From NCBI RefSeq assembly GCF_026151205.1, contig NC_087073.1:17503837-17567836 (forward strand): a stretch of 64,000 nt of DNA, read 5' to 3'. Below are positions 39,001-54,000 of this stretch, piece by piece. The position numbers were made by a program, and so were the translations under genes. Under the pieces are notes generated by a model. That model was not told the DNA's origin and made no database searches. It saw nothing but the letters and a program-made list of their open reading frames with translations. Numbering within the stretch: position 1 is the first letter of the stretch; each line of letters opens with the position of its first letter. The DNA is from Bolinopsis microptera (lineage: Eukaryota > Ctenophora > Tentaculata > Lobata > Bolinopsidae).

Positions 39001-42000
39001 AGTAACATTTAGACTCCCCACACTGTCGGGGAGAGAACCGACCCTTCTTATCGCACTGGGGTCTGGAACTGGAGACACCCTCTAGCAGGTTGGAGAGTAG
39101 GTCACAGGGCTGGTTACTCTGTGCTAACTCGTCTGAAGTTAGATTGGTTATTAAAAGACAAAATGTTTTAAAAATAAAATTAACAATTTTAGATTAAAAT
39201 AACTCAAACTTGGACCACATAAGCAAAATAAAAAGATGTGTCATTCAGAGATAAAATTGAACTTACCAACTGGTACGATGATGAAAGACTTAGGGCTATC
39301 AGGTAACATAATGTTAGTATTGAGGTTAGGTTTTTGAGACTCGAGGTCAAACTCATGTATCATATTGTCGGCGCTGTAGTAAAGGGATTTACTAGTTCCG
39401 AATATTGGTGAGGTCGCAGCTACTTTAGACGAATTTGGGTCGTTCCTGGAACAAATTTTGGTACGTTAAATAACAAAACGGAAATTAACCATTAATCAAC
39501 CACGCAATTTGACAAAAAGATTATTAAAATCTTTATCGATGGTGAACTAGAAAGTCACACGTACCTAAAATTCATGCTATTATCAGAGGTCCCCAGCTGA
39601 CCATCTCTAGTGAAGAAGACCCTCCTCTCGGGATCCACTGTGATCCTGCCTACTTGAGCAGGTAGATTGTAGAGGGTGGATGGAGCTACAGAAGCAGTGG
39701 GAAATAGACTCTTCACTTCGTCTCCTTCAATCCAATACAGCATGCTGTGGCATGAGTATTGGAAATTAGTGACAAAGTAGTAAAGAAACTTAAATGGGGT
39801 ACAATTGTTGAAGCTGATCATATTATTGATCAAAAGCTTCAAATACTTAATTTCACTTGTAAGATAACTTAACAATGTCAAGGTATTTCAGAATGCTAAC
39901 CTGGACTGTGGTCGGTAGATAAGTTGCCTGGGACTCTTCAGGTCGGTCACCATAGATTCTGGCTCATTGCCAGGTGTCACCTTCATTAGAGAGTTCTTGG
40001 CATAGTCCAAGTAATATATCACCTTGTCCTTGCTGTCGATAGCCAGTCCTGATACCTTTCCAAGTCCACTGGCGATTGTTACTGACATTGCTGAGGTAAC
40101 AAGCATTAAGTGGTTTACAAATTGGAGCTATGAGAATAATTTGAAACTGCTAGAATTGGTGTGAAGACAAAAAATGTTGTTAAAATTTACCTGCAGGAGT
40201 GTCGAATGAGAGAGGCTCCCTCACTATTTTCCTATCACTATCCGTAGTATAATACATCATCAGAGACATAAGATCTACTGCAAGATTATTTGCTCCAGGT
40301 CGGGTGATAATAGCTCTTGATCCATCGTCAGGGTCGAACAAGTTGATTCTAATAATCTTGTTCCCCGCAGTATAGATAAGATATTTAGTGGATCTCAGTT
40401 TTGACTGAGCAGTTTTCCCTGGTTTGTAAGGTACAAAGTCTACACCTTCACTCTGAATATCCGGCAGTCGAGAGGCATCACCACGGTTTTCTGTGTCTTG
40501 AACTAGAGCTGCGGGAAACGATGTCAGACTTTCTCCCGAGGAAGCAATTCTAACAATAGTATTAACTAAAACAGTACGACATAATTTTCAATCGTCATTG
40601 TAATTTAAGTTAATTCAGGAGTTGGAGAATGGGGGCGCGTTGTGAAAGCCACCGTAAGGAAGGCTTACTGTCGACGCCGACCAATCAAAAGAAGAATTTA
40701 AGTTAATACTACTTACGAATAGCAGTTGGATTGAGTCCAGATACAGGATCGTCTGATTCCCTGATGAGAGTTGATCTACCAGACCTGGGTGAGAAATTGA
40801 ATATCTTCCTGCCAGTAGCGTAGAACAGCTGTCCTCGCACCGCCTTGATGGCTGTGATCGGTTCCTCTGTTGTCATAACAGTCTGTGCTTCACCTCCTCG
40901 CTTGAAGCGCTGAATTCTGTTCCGCTGAAATTATAAACTCTTAGATTCGCTGTCGACAACCGAGTATGAATATTAAATACGGCAAGTCTAGCCAAGGATG
41001 AAGAATAATGGCATGAAAAAAGCTCTTACTGGATATGAAACTAAAAATATACATTTATTTATATCATTGTAACTTATTTACTTCGGCGATAAAGTAGGCA
41101 TCAGTTTTGGGACTGTAAGTGAATAGGTCAGTTTGTTGTACTTGCGGGTAACCAGTTACTCTTTTAGGTGTTTTCCCCTCATCGTCACCCTCGAACAGGG
41201 TAAAGTAAGGTCCCTCTCCTTCAGACCAGATCAGCTTATCACCTTTTAATTTAGAATGGATATTTAGCAAGAATATTCGTGAATGAATTCATGTATTGAC
41301 GTGTTGAATCATATTTTTCTCCACAGATTCGTTGGCAAGCTAACATTCGCTGCAGTTTAGCTCTTTTAAACTTAAGAAATAATCAAAAACAAACCTCCTG
41401 GAACTAAAGTGAGCGTCATGGGAAGGCCTCTGTCTTGATAAATCTTCTTGGGTCTTCGGGGTCCAAGTAGGTAGTCAATAGTACTGATTGATCCCTGTAG
41501 TTATTATATTGTGTTAACAGCCTTGAGTTGTTTCTTAAGTTCTACCTTGATCTGCACAAATACCAATCGTACTTCTGAAGAATTCTATTTAGAATTGAAT
41601 AGATATCTCATTAAAAATCAATATGTTTTTATAAAACACATAAATGTTAATTTGACTGCATTTACCTCTTGAGGGTCGGACCAGATGAGCCTTTGAGTAT
41701 GGGGGTTGTACTTGAGGTCTCCCAATTCAGCTACAGTTACCGGCAACTCAATAGATGCATCTAGGGATGAAATAATTAGTATTCTTCTTAAAGACACAGT
41801 AGTTAGGACAATATGTAAAACATTGTCCAACAGCTCTATAACTCAGCAATCTATTGCCGATACCACATGTTACTTAGCAACTATAGCAATCAATTGCCGA
41901 TACCACATGTTACTTAGCAACTATAGCAATCAATTGCCGATACCACATGTTACTTAGTAACTATTTTGAGTTTACATAGCAGGAAATAAGAAATTTAGAA

Positions 42001-45000
42001 ATTACGTATAATGTGACATACCGATTCCACTTCTCTGTTTGTCAAAATTTGCAGGTTCCTGTTTCAGTTGGTATACGTCCCCTTTCCTTTTGAAGTAATA
42101 CATGGTATTGGAGGATCTGTCCACCGCAAACTTAGAAGCGTCTTGTCGAGTTAATGAATCTGAAATAAGAGAATTTATATTTATAATAAGAGATGTTTAT
42201 TGTTTCAAGAGTTCGAGGCGGCATAATATGGCCTGGTGAAAGCATCAGTCAGAATTAACGTATTCCAGAAGTTAAACAATAAAATAGCTTACCAGGTTTA
42301 TCTTGATTCCTAAGAGGTAGCCTTGTAACTCCTGAAGGAATTCTGGAATATATAAATGGCTGAGGTCTCTTGACTGGTCTTTGTGAGGACGCTGTGGTGA
42401 AGCTGCTGATAGGGAAGCGAGTTTGAACGACTGGCTTGGGAGCATCACGCCGCAGGAGATCAAACTTCATTACCTGTGTGAGACGTCTTGTTAGTAGTGG
42501 CTTATATTAAGTAGTGGCTTAATGTAATACTGAAAATTGTTTTTATATCACGGGTGTCTATGATTTTTCCACTGTGCAGTAGACCTACGAATTGAATTAG
42601 ACTTTTACTTACAAAACATGTTTAGGAAACATGTTTAAATGTCTCAACTTACATTAAACAGAAAACGTAACAAAATAATTTTTTTGGAATACAAAGATCT
42701 TTTTTTCTCTATTCCATAGTTTTAATGAGTGTATATTTAGTATTTACATATTATAGTTTATTTAGATTTCAGATCAGGAATCAGGTAAATCTTAATTTTG
42801 ATTGCTTTAATTTAGCGTGTCTACTTATAATTTAACAAATAAAAAATATATATATTTACCGTTCCACTGGTAGTTTGGAAGTAAAGAGTGTTATCAGGTC
42901 CAGACCAAATAGTTCCTCTTCTTATCCCGCCCTCAAAATCTATTAGTTCTGACATTCTACCGTCTCGGTCAACACCCCTGATAATTCTACCGTCCTTCAG
43001 TACATATCTTTTGAAGGAAGTCGAGCGGGAGACTGGCTGATCAGTTAAAGTCACCGACTCAAGTTCATCTCCGTGGACACTACCTCGTTCCAAACCACCG
43101 TCACCCTTAGTCCAGTACAGTTTCCTAAATATTACAGATTATGGACCTCATGATTCAACATGCGACCAGGAACATCGACGATAAGTGATTTATAGTTTAA
43201 TCATGAGACCCCTTACAACTTGCTGGATACAGCAAATTACAACAAAAAGTTGGTACTGGTCACCTCCGAGGTAACTTACCTCGTTGATCTATCAAACGAC
43301 AGCTCAGTTGGACTATCTAGACCCCTGAATAACACCTCTCTGTCACCGTTACTCAAGCGCTCTATCTTATCACCACTGTCAGCCCAGAAGACTGTGTCTG
43401 TCTCTGGATCCACCACCAAGCTGCGGATCTCAGCAGAGGGAAGACGCACCAGAGTAGAGGGTTCTCCTTCCACAACGTCACCCATTTTTAGATAAGTGGG
43501 CTCCATCATGATGGCCTTACGGTCAGGGGACAGGTAGTATAGTTTTCTGTTCAGACTGTCGACGCTTAACCTGTAATTATATATAATAATAGTATATCAA
43601 TATACTTTTAACAGCTAGTTCTAGTAAGTTCTAGGACAAAATAAGAAAATTATATTCGAAAATCAGAACCTAGATGAAGGATCTGATATAACTGTGCACT
43701 TTGCAACTACGGTACTACCATCTCCACAATTTACAGTAAAATAGAGTGTCTTACTGTGTAATGTTACCATCTCCACAATTTACAGTAAAATAGAGTGTCT
43801 TACTGTGTAATGTTGAGTCGAGGGAGTACTTTACTGCTGGCTGGATTATCCATGTTGTAGAACCCAACTCCACCATCACTCGCATATATTGCGTAGGTCT
43901 CAGGCTCTGATTAATAAAAGTGTTGTAAATTGGGGATCCCATTATGATTTGGTCATAGTTTTTATAGCTAATTGGGCATTAGTATTTCATTAGTATTTCA
44001 TTCATGTTCTCTTAATGTTGTCTTAATGTTTTATTTAATGTTGCCTTAATGTTGTCTTATTGTTGTCTTAATGTTGTCTTATTGTTGCATCGGTGTTCGT
44101 TCTTGTGACCAACGTACTCGGTTTTGCTGGGAAATTAGCGTCCCCTCTCAAAAAGCTGATTCCTGATACGTCATCTGGTAAAGGTATACTCTTTAATACT
44201 TCTGATGTGGAGGGATCGTAGTATTTAGCGGATTGAGCGTCCTTGTTGTAATAGTAAAACTTTCCACCAACCACTCCTAGCTGGGGAGACGATCATGAGC
44301 ATGATTAAGACTTTAAACTTGCAATTTATTCATAAATTGAGTTGATACGAGTTTCAATTCATTGTGTCTATAAAATTATCCTCGGGATAGATATGTATGA
44401 ATAATTGCTAATAATTGCTTGGTTACGATGCAAACCTGCTGTATGCTGCTGTCCGTAAGAGGCTCCTTGAAAACGATATTTTTACGTTTCATAGCAACTT
44501 TATACAACTGCTTGTTGTCGGAGCTGACTACATAAATGTAGCTATCCTTGATGATGAGACTATTGTCAGAACTGACATCAGTTGGTAATTTAGCCAATAT
44601 TCCAGGTGTCTCTCCGTCTACTGCCCTCATCAGACTGTTATCATCTTCTATCCAGAACAATGCTCTGGAAAAGATATTTTACCGTCAATGTTAGGATCTT
44701 AACAACAGACCAGTCATGGACATTGGACCTGGCTAACCAAGCGAACTCACAGATTTTAATATCTAGCTTTTGAGGAACCGATGTTACGGATCAAAACCAA
44801 CATAAATATTAAACTTTCAACTAACCCAGTTTTAGAGCAAGACACAATGTTCCTAGCACTCTCCCTGTTCTTATAGAGCGTGGTCAGCTTGTTTCCATTG
44901 GAGTCCGTGAAGAGGACACTCTGATGTTTCTTAAGCTCTGTCCAATAAACTCTCCCATAAACGGGGTCGAAAGTTAAACCGCTGATCCTCTCATCAACTC

Positions 45001-48000
45001 TTGCCACCAACATCACAGGTTTGTCTGGAATATAACCCATTAATTTCAAGAAGTGACGTCACGTATCAAACAATAGCATGATCACTGATAGAAGGTTAAC
45101 GAAGGATCAGGATGACTCACCGTCCTTTTCTCTGAAGATGGATTTGATCCCGTTGGTCTTCTTAACATAGTACATAGTCTTGGTTACCGGATCAACGGTT
45201 ACGAGAGATACGTCTTCTCTTGACAAGGACGTTCTGTGTGGAAATAGATGGTTACTTGAGGGTGGCTATTTGTATAAAAATAAAATTCCATGGAAATAAG
45301 AAGCTACCGCTAATGATACAATAAGATACAATCGACATCTTTTTTCTTCTCAAATTTGAACAATAAAAAAGTCAACTTGTAATGATCTTTACTAAATACT
45401 GACCTGTCGGTGTCGTCATTCATGTTTTGTTTCACGATCTGGTTTGGTCTACTATACATAACATACATCGGGAACGAATCTGAACAAATTTCATTGTTAA
45501 TGGCCATGCTAACAAGCATTGATAATTGATACACATCAAAATTGATATATATCGATATACGGCGAACTCAGCTAGAAATGAAATAGGTTTGTCTAACCAC
45601 CACATCATATGACTTACCAAGGCGTCTGTTATTAGCAGGAATGTAACGAGACATTCCTTGTCTTCCAATTCCTGGTACTCTTGTGAAAATCTCACCCGTC
45701 TCCAAGTTGTAGGATTTGGTGCCCTGGGAAAGGAGAAATCACTGCATTGACTTCATTATGCGAAGATTTATAAAATAAAATGGACCCGTTTGTAGAACCG
45801 ATAAGTCACCTTAGTATAAGTAGCAAATAATCGCCACATGGCACATGTGCTTGTAAGTTTGCAAATACTTACAATTTGGGTGATGGTGAAAGTAGCATGA
45901 GTGGGCTGCTGATGCTAATGATGCTGGATAATGGTGGTGCCGAAAAACCAATGTCTGAAGTGTTGCCATTGATAATACTTGATGAATGATGCGGGTCAGT
46001 TATAGGTGGACAGTCTTTTTCAAACTTGAGGACATGGAGAAAAACTACGTCGGACGTCCCAACGGAAGACAGGTCTATCGGATGATTGAAATCGAGAATT
46101 ACTACAGTTACTGCATGCAGCCCTTTGCAGTTTGCACCCCATTTGAAAAATTGGTCCACTTTGCCATGGTGCATGTGATCGAGGGATTATAATTTTGGAG
46201 AATGGATATTTTATTTTTCAATGAATATTATTATTATAAAATCCTTGTAAAAACCGTATAATCTTCTCCACGGTTATCTTTTCCTGGTAATCTCTATAAC
46301 GAGAAAAAAATAACAGCGATGGCTTTCTATAACGAAAAGGTTTGTTAAGTAGGAAAGAAAAATATACATTTCTTTCCTACTCTCCTCTTTAAAATGTTAA
46401 ATCTTACCTCAGTATCACTGAAGATCAGTTGGTTACGTTTTGCCAGTAATGAAGTTATCGGGTGCCCGTGTCTGAAGACATCACTCTTCATCCTTCCACT
46501 TCCGTCTAATCTGGTGACCACTGTACCGCCGGACTCAGAGTCAGGGAAAGCAACGAATAAGGTATCAGACAGTGGGTCGTATGATAGAGCTGTGGGCTCC
46601 CCCCGGTCGTAAGTGGTGATGCTCTCGTAGTATGTAGTATCCAGATCACCAACATACAGCTGTCTGTCTCCTGACCAGAACAGCCTCCTGAAAATTACTT
46701 TAGATCATGTACTTGGTAAATAACTTGATACCGATCACGAACAGTCTTTTAAAAGTTTAAATAAATGTGACAGTTTTGTGGTAAACGGAGAAACGAGAAA
46801 TAAACCTGCTGTTGAGATCAAGTGTCATTTTCTGGGGTTTTTTGACACCGGAATATAAAGAGCTGGTAACTCCATTCCTTATGTTAACCCTTTGAATGGA
46901 TCCTGAGTTGGGCTCCGTCCAATACATCACGCCTCGGAGTCCATCAATAGAGTAGTCCCCTATCTCTTCTTGATTAGAGACCATCACACGTGATACATCT
47001 GAGGACAATTTACTATCATTAACCTGATAATCCGATTAGATGCCAAGAGTCCCTGATCTTAGGGATTGAAAGGTACTAAAAATCTAAAATGACAAGTTCA
47101 AATACCTGAATCAGCATCCATATCTGCAGGCTCAGACACAATCTTTCGTCCATCTAGTACATACATAATATTTCCAGTTAATGAGTCAACCTTCACATTT
47201 GAAACTCCCTCTCTCGGGAGTCGGGTAACTTGATCTGGAGAGTTGACTCCTCGTTTCACGATGGATTCATCCTCTTGGTACACATGATATTCGGGTTTCA
47301 CTGAAACATATGGCCCGCGTCAATAAAAGAACCATGTTAAGGAAGCAACGTGAACAAGTATAATAATGTGAGTCTGTAACATTCTTTGAAAGTTTGAAAG
47401 CTCAACTGGAAATAAATTTCCGATGTGACGTTGGTGATATGTTTTCTTGGGTAAATTTCTATTGATCACGTTTGATGCGACAAGGAAAAGGCTCTTATCA
47501 GGAAAGGAATTATTCAACGTTTCAATGTGACAACATCGTATTCATGATCTCAAATTATTTGTTATATAGTAGTGTTGAAAGTATTAAAATATATATACTT
47601 CGTTTTAGCTGTCTGTCTCGTGCCCCAAGACTGGAATATCCTAAAGGCCAAGAACGGCCAGGAGTTGAAGGAACAGCAAAAATCTGTCCTGATACAGGGT
47701 TGTAAGATTTGATTGAGGGGGTGTAGTCGCCACCAAAGTAGAGGTTTCTATTTCTGAAGATCAGACCAGCTATGCCGTTGCTGTCTACCGCAATAGTTTC
47801 GGGTACCTTAGATCCTGATCAGTGAATAACCTTAGAATTAACCAAATAAAGCATTAAAAAAGTGATCGTAAATTATCGAGATGACATTTTCTATCAAATA
47901 CAACTGTCAAATCATAATATGACCAAATACAAATTTCAAGTAAAAAGACACATGCCAGATGTCAAAGCAATGATATTTGAATTTGAAGTTTAATTAAAAA

Positions 48001-51000
48001 CCTGTTGCTAGTCGCTTTACAAGCGTGTTCCTCTCATCAGTATAATAAAGAGCTCCTGTCACCGGGTCAACAGCCATAGACGAAGGCTTTGTTGCCGGGG
48101 AAACAATAAAACTAACTTTTCCAGAGGAAGAAACCTTAGAGATCTTGTTTGGGTAACTGTTGTGAGATACATACACATCACCGGTCGAAGGGACTACTGT
48201 TAGTGCAGTAGGCTCAGAGAAATCATCAGACTCGACCATCACTTTCATGTTGTTTCCACTATAGTCCATTTGAGAAAGAATCCCAGATTTCGGATCCGAA
48301 CAGTAAATCATGTTGTTTGCGACAGCGATTCCATAGACTGAGCCATTGTCCGAAATTTTAACCTTTCTGGCGTCTGAAAAGTTATGATGTTATTATTAAT
48401 CAGAACCGTTTACTTCCTGAAGTCAGTGAGAAAATAAGGAAACAACAAGATATTCAACGTCTGCGAAATTACATGAGCTGATTCAAACCTGGATTGAGAA
48501 GATTCATCCGGAAGACTCCTTGCTTCGTGGAGAAGAACAGTAAACCACGAAGAGTATCAACGGAAGCTGCCAGGGGTCTCTCAAGAGGAACATCTGTAGT
48601 CTGCCCACTTTTCAAATTAGTCATGGAAACTCCCTTAGAGTTCATTGAGTACACAATAGTTTCTGGGGCTGAAGTGTTTTAGTTGTAAGATAAATTAGTG
48701 TGCAAATTGCAAATTGCAACTTTCGTTGTCACATTTTTGAAGCTTGAAAGAGTATAACAGATGAACAGAGGAACTAAAATTTTGAAAGTAAGTAATATAA
48801 ACCTGGTTTGGGGTACTTGTTTAAGTAAGAGCTTGCCACCTGAGCCTCAGAATCGGGCAGGAAAACACTTCTTTCTTTATCTGCAAACACAAAACGTCTC
48901 ACTCCGGGTACCCCGAACACAGAATAGAGCATGGAGTTAGGTACAAGCTGGATACTCGTGATAGGACCATCAGAAGAGAACAATTCTATTACTTCATTCC
49001 TTTTCTTCGGATCGATATATTTTACAGTGTTTTGGTCGATGAAGTAGAGACGGTTAGTTTTGGTGCAGAATGTTAGAGGTCCACTGAGGTTGACATCAGG
49101 GTACATAGCAAAGCGTTCCTTGTTATCCCCATCTTTGTCTCCACGGTATATCACTGTGTTCATCTTCTCTCCTTCGTTCCAGTACAAGTCTCTGAATTAG
49201 ATTACTGATTATTTAAAAAAATTTGAAATCCAAAACATTGCCTGCAAGACACAATTGTTTTCCTATAATGATGGGCTTGATCACGTTATGAATTTAAAAA
49301 TAATGGAAACAACAATGTTTCCAAAAAAATCTGAACGAACCCTGTGTTTTTATCGAATGCAATATATAGAGGTCTGTCGGGACTTCTGTACAGTATCCTC
49401 ATGCCATTGTTCTTGATGTCGTATTTGTAGATCATTGTTCCGGACACCAAGTACAACATACCCTCACCATAAATAACATCACTAATACGCTCCTCACTAA
49501 CGAGTGTGGGTGTATCCTTTATTGATGCTGAAAAGGGAAATATCATTTCATTTTGTTATAGCCTGTTGGACCAGTTAAGGGACTGAGTCCTTTTCAGAGA
49601 GCAAAATTTTGTTATCGGTTCTACGATTTAGTCTCAAATAGTAATATGTTGGTAGCCATTAAGATAACTGATTTGGTCTGTAGGTATTTACCTCCTCGTC
49701 CGATCTGACGCTTGTAAAGATATCCGCTCTTTGGAGCTATAAAGTAGATTGTGGGGGTCCCTTCACTGCTGGGCACTACCGCAACACTCTTTGCTCCAGA
49801 ATCTTGTAGCCCCAGGGTACTGAAAATATAATCCAGGTTTCCTAAATCTGTTATCGTATGATAAAGAAGCGTACAACTTCAAAAATGATAGAAAGTTATA
49901 TTGGACAGACATTATTGATTATGCTGAAGGTCGAAATTCGATTGATTCAAGTCATGATGAAACACCCTCTCAAAGTTACAAAAGCACACAAACCGTGAAG
50001 GATTTGTAATTTCAGCTTCAGAAATTGAGTCCTGGTCAGCTAATAAGACGTAAGAAGTAGGAGAAGGGGAGGTAGAAGAATAGTATATATCAAAACCAGA
50101 GGGGAGGAAGTCGAGCTTCATAACAACAACACTTTCTCTAGCTTCAGGGTCGTAAGAAAACACCTGGAGGGTAACTTTGAATAAATCTAAGCACAAAATA
50201 AACATGATTCTCAAACGAGATCAAAACTCGCAGACAGTTCATGATTATCGAATATTGTAAGTTATAAAATTGAAATTGTCGCAAATGAAATATCTTTCAA
50301 AAATAGCATACCTCGTTGTTTGTACATGTAAGATAGATTTTTCCCCCTTTAGCAAACATATCCGTAATTGGATAATCAAACATCGCAGCGGTTCTCACCA
50401 AACCTAAATTTTGAAAAGTTGGTGCTTGCTGACAGTATCTGGATATTTCTCCAAAGTAACAAGGAAGAATATTGTCATCAAACTTACCAACAGATGGGTT
50501 AACTTTCTTCAAAGTTTTCTGGTCTGCATCGGTAAAGTAAAGATACCCGTCACTAGGATTGTACTCCACCAGATTAGGTTCAGTGACTATAGGACTAGAA
50601 AGGAGGACCTTGTAGGTTTTCTTCTCCATGTCTCCGAGGATAACCCTAGCTTTTTTATCCTTCCCTTCGGTCCAGTAGACCATGCTGAAATGAAAGTTTA
50701 AAGTGTGTGCAGGTACTGAGTGTTATTGATAGCAAACACAGTTTACGATAAATACACAATTATAACAGGTTGTGACAGAAGGAAAATTAAACTTACTTGT
50801 CGTAGGCAGTTAGTTGTCGAGGGTTTCGTAAACCAGTATAAGCTTTGACTTTATTTTTAGGGTTCTTCAAGTTTACTCGGAAAATCTCGTTCGAGATTGA
50901 ATCCAAGAAGTACAGTTTTCCATTTATGGAATCCAAGGAAAATGCACTAATCTGGTCAGAACTCACGACTTCAGTTTCTTCTCCTGAATGAATGGTATTT

Positions 51001-54000
51001 CAATAGATAAAATATCAAATCAAAATCCGGTAAATTTATTAATTTGGTAGTGAAAGTCTTTCGACCTTGAAACCCATTTTATACAACAAAATTATATAGC
51101 ACCTACCGTTTTCAGATATAGGTCTTTTGTAAATGATGTTGCCTCGCACATAGTAAAGCATGCTGCCAACAGCATCGACCTGAATTAAAATTACTTAAAC
51201 AGAGAAAGTGTTAGATTAAGTTAAATTGTTTCACATGTGGACCTTCTAATCAAGGGTTATTTTATGGTCAGTAAAATGAAATACCTTGAAGTTTCTGCCA
51301 TCCACTCCAAGTGATAATTTCTGGTCCGGTCGAATGTAAAAATTTGATATGGTCACTTCTGGAGATGAAGACTTTGTTTTAGGTCTTGCTACCAGAGCAT
51401 ACGCTTGTTCTTCATTCTCAGAAGGTGTGGATCCCTGCTTGACAGCCAGCTCTGTGATCGTGTCACCTGATTCACTCTCCAGGATGAACTCATCTCGCTT
51501 GTTGTCCAGGGTCAGTGAGCGGATTTGTTTCGCTTTTCGGTAAAATAACCGTCCTGATTGTGTACCATTCAGTATTGTATACGAATGGAAGGAAATTTGT
51601 ACTGCAGACCATGACAAATAAATCGGGAATCATTTTTATCATAAATCAATGGAAAAGGTCGGTAAACTTGATTGTTGATGTTTCGAATGTGGAAATTTAG
51701 ATCCTGAATTTTAGCCATACCTTTGGTGAAAGCAAGGGTTGTTTCACCACCTTTTTCAACATTCTCCAGTAACTTCATCGAATCAGGCATTTTTGAATTG
51801 GGGTATGCATCCACACAGCGAATTTCACCATTGCGTGGCTGGAATAACAGATCGATAAACTTATCTCAAGTTTAACAATCAATCAACGGGATTGATAATT
51901 GGGTACTGATGAAGTAGCACAAGAGTATTTTTGAAACTTGATACTGACACTGCACGTCTTGTCAAAACAAACATGCGCCACTTCCCTAATTCACCCATAT
52001 CCGCAATGTCACTATTTCCATACTTTCAATGCAAGATAAATTATAAAGTTGGGATAATGCTGTTTATGTAAGTTTGGTCTCTTTAATTAGTTGATTAGTT
52101 ACTCGTACCACGTGGAAGAATATCTTCCCCTCCACAGGACTGTACGACCATTCTCCAAACTGTCCTACAGTAAACACAAAGTAATCTACTCCTTCCAAAA
52201 GAGGTGATCCGTCAGCATTTCCATACGCAAACTTCATCTGTCCGTCTTCTTTAAAGCTCCAGATAAGCATCCTGAGATTGTTGTTTACTTAATTACTTAC
52301 ATCAAAGTATCAAGTTAAAAGCGTATAAGTATAACAAGCCATGCGTCGTGAATCAGTGTCCGATTCGTGGACCTTCTGACCTTGTCAAACATAAAATCTC
52401 AATAAAAATACCTCTTCCAGCTGTCAAGAACTATTTTGTCCACTTTTCCAACATTACTGAAAACAGTTTTGTGGCCGATCCTCTTTGTATTGTCTCGCAG
52501 CTTTTTCTCGAGTTTTGCATCAAATCGCGTAATATTGCCGTTGGCAACATAGAAAATGTTCAAAGATTTGGTACAGACTGCCATGCAATCAATTTCCTCT
52601 ATGGACATAATGCGATCGATTGACCCTGAATGGAAATAGGTAGTTATACTAATTATATAATTAGTTATACTAATTACATATTATGTACCTCTGTTTCATA
52701 AAGTGGTGTAACAGCAACATATAAAAAATGAAACTGATTGCAGTGATTATTATTATATAAATAATCAAGTGAAACATCAGTAACATAACTCACCAGAATT
52801 TCCCACAGGGCTTGAGTTAATAGAATTGCCCGAGTAATAGTAAATCTGCCGATTGGACGGATCACTACTGATATGAGTAGCAGAAGACAGTGTAGTATAG
52901 CACGTGTCATGAGTGTTGACAATGTCTCGTTTGTAGATCCTGTCTCCTTGTTTGTAGGTAAGGTAGGTGGAGTAACCTCGTCCAGAGAACCCTGGAGTGC
53001 CTCCAAACTTCCTGGGAGAAACCACCCAGCTTACTTTTGCGGTTCTAGTTTACAGTTTGAGTGGTGGTTTTTACAGTGCCGTCAGTATATTGGTATCTTA
53101 GAGGACAATATCATGAGTTTCATATCAAAGATTTGTATTTTATTGTGATATCTACGCAAGAAAACATGTAGACTGATATTTTATTCAGTATAGATGTCTG
53201 AATCTCATGTTGCTTTTTGTTGTATATTTGCAATTTTTTCTTGTTTCGGTTCAAGAAATTTGGAGAAAATTAGAATATAAGACAATCTTTTTGAAAAACA
53301 AATATCATCAAATATCAAATACTGAAATCACAAATAGCAAATATTAACAAATAATTAAATTCATATAGAAATTTGAAACGTTTTGGTTTGTCAAATCTTT
53401 CTGTCAGTGTACAAATGTAGTCTCCAGAAATCTAATTATAAATGGAATATATAGCGAAATTCTTCATCATGAAAGTAGTTATGGTGTTTTGTTTGTCAGT
53501 CGAAGTTTGTGTCAGGTGTTTCGTTTTGTCATCGTCAAGTCAAAGTTTAACGTCATTGTGGTGTCGTTAAGTAATGTCTCAACTTACTGGGCGCGAGCAG
53601 GATCGTTTGGTATACAACCATCCTCCCCCTCCACACAATCTGAAAACAAAGGAGAAGTGAACATTTATATAATGATACAGATTCAGCATCTCTATAGCCA
53701 TACTTACGGCCAGATAAACTTCTTGGTTGGCCAAATTAGGGCCGTAATAATTAGGGCAGACAATGTAGCATATTATTTTGGAAATGTGTCAGTTTTAAAA
53801 CAGACTGCAACTAAAAGAAACTAAAAACGTACAACACGAACATTTAATAAAGGAAGTACAAGCCACCAACCTGATTCGCAGACGAATGAGTATTTGTAGT
53901 CCATGAGATAGACCATGGCTCCCTGGTCCCACCAACTACCATGGTCAGGAGATGCAGGACTGTGTTTAATGACCACAAAGTCAGCTTCACGCCCCATGGA

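Larger units (their letters stand above)
38587..53010 (-). other. Propeller block I: about ten divergent YWTD-like modules
   Basis: About 40 short exons encode repeated beta-propeller blades. Typical blades are GRVYWTELKKHQSVLFTDSNG (44.9 kb), GVMYWTEPNSGSIQRV (46.9 kb), GYLYFTDADQKTLKKV (50.6 kb) and KVIYYLDYAKNSLMKV (40.0 kb). Each cycle follows a recurring order: an access strand with YxxGN.I, a YWTD/YFTD blade, then a W-x-EG strand, a valine-rich blade and a linker. The match is to the LDLR class B/YWTD fold, but the consensus is weak in the first module. Main exons include 52413-52624, 50312-50683, 48803-49187, 48000-48373, 46410-46688, 43275-43570, 42860-43130, 40190-40565, 39899-40095 and 39565-39746 (boundaries approximate). 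The block ends in the exon 38587-38823, which borders the 14-kb intron. Confidence 0.65.

Noticed and set aside
41848..41960. CRISPR-like array
   Set aside because: Contiguous 40-bp tandem units without spacers in a eukaryotic intron.
45986..46192. 68-residue plus-strand open frame in an intron
   Set aside because: No signal peptide, domain or paralogue, and no splice or start context; length is within chance.
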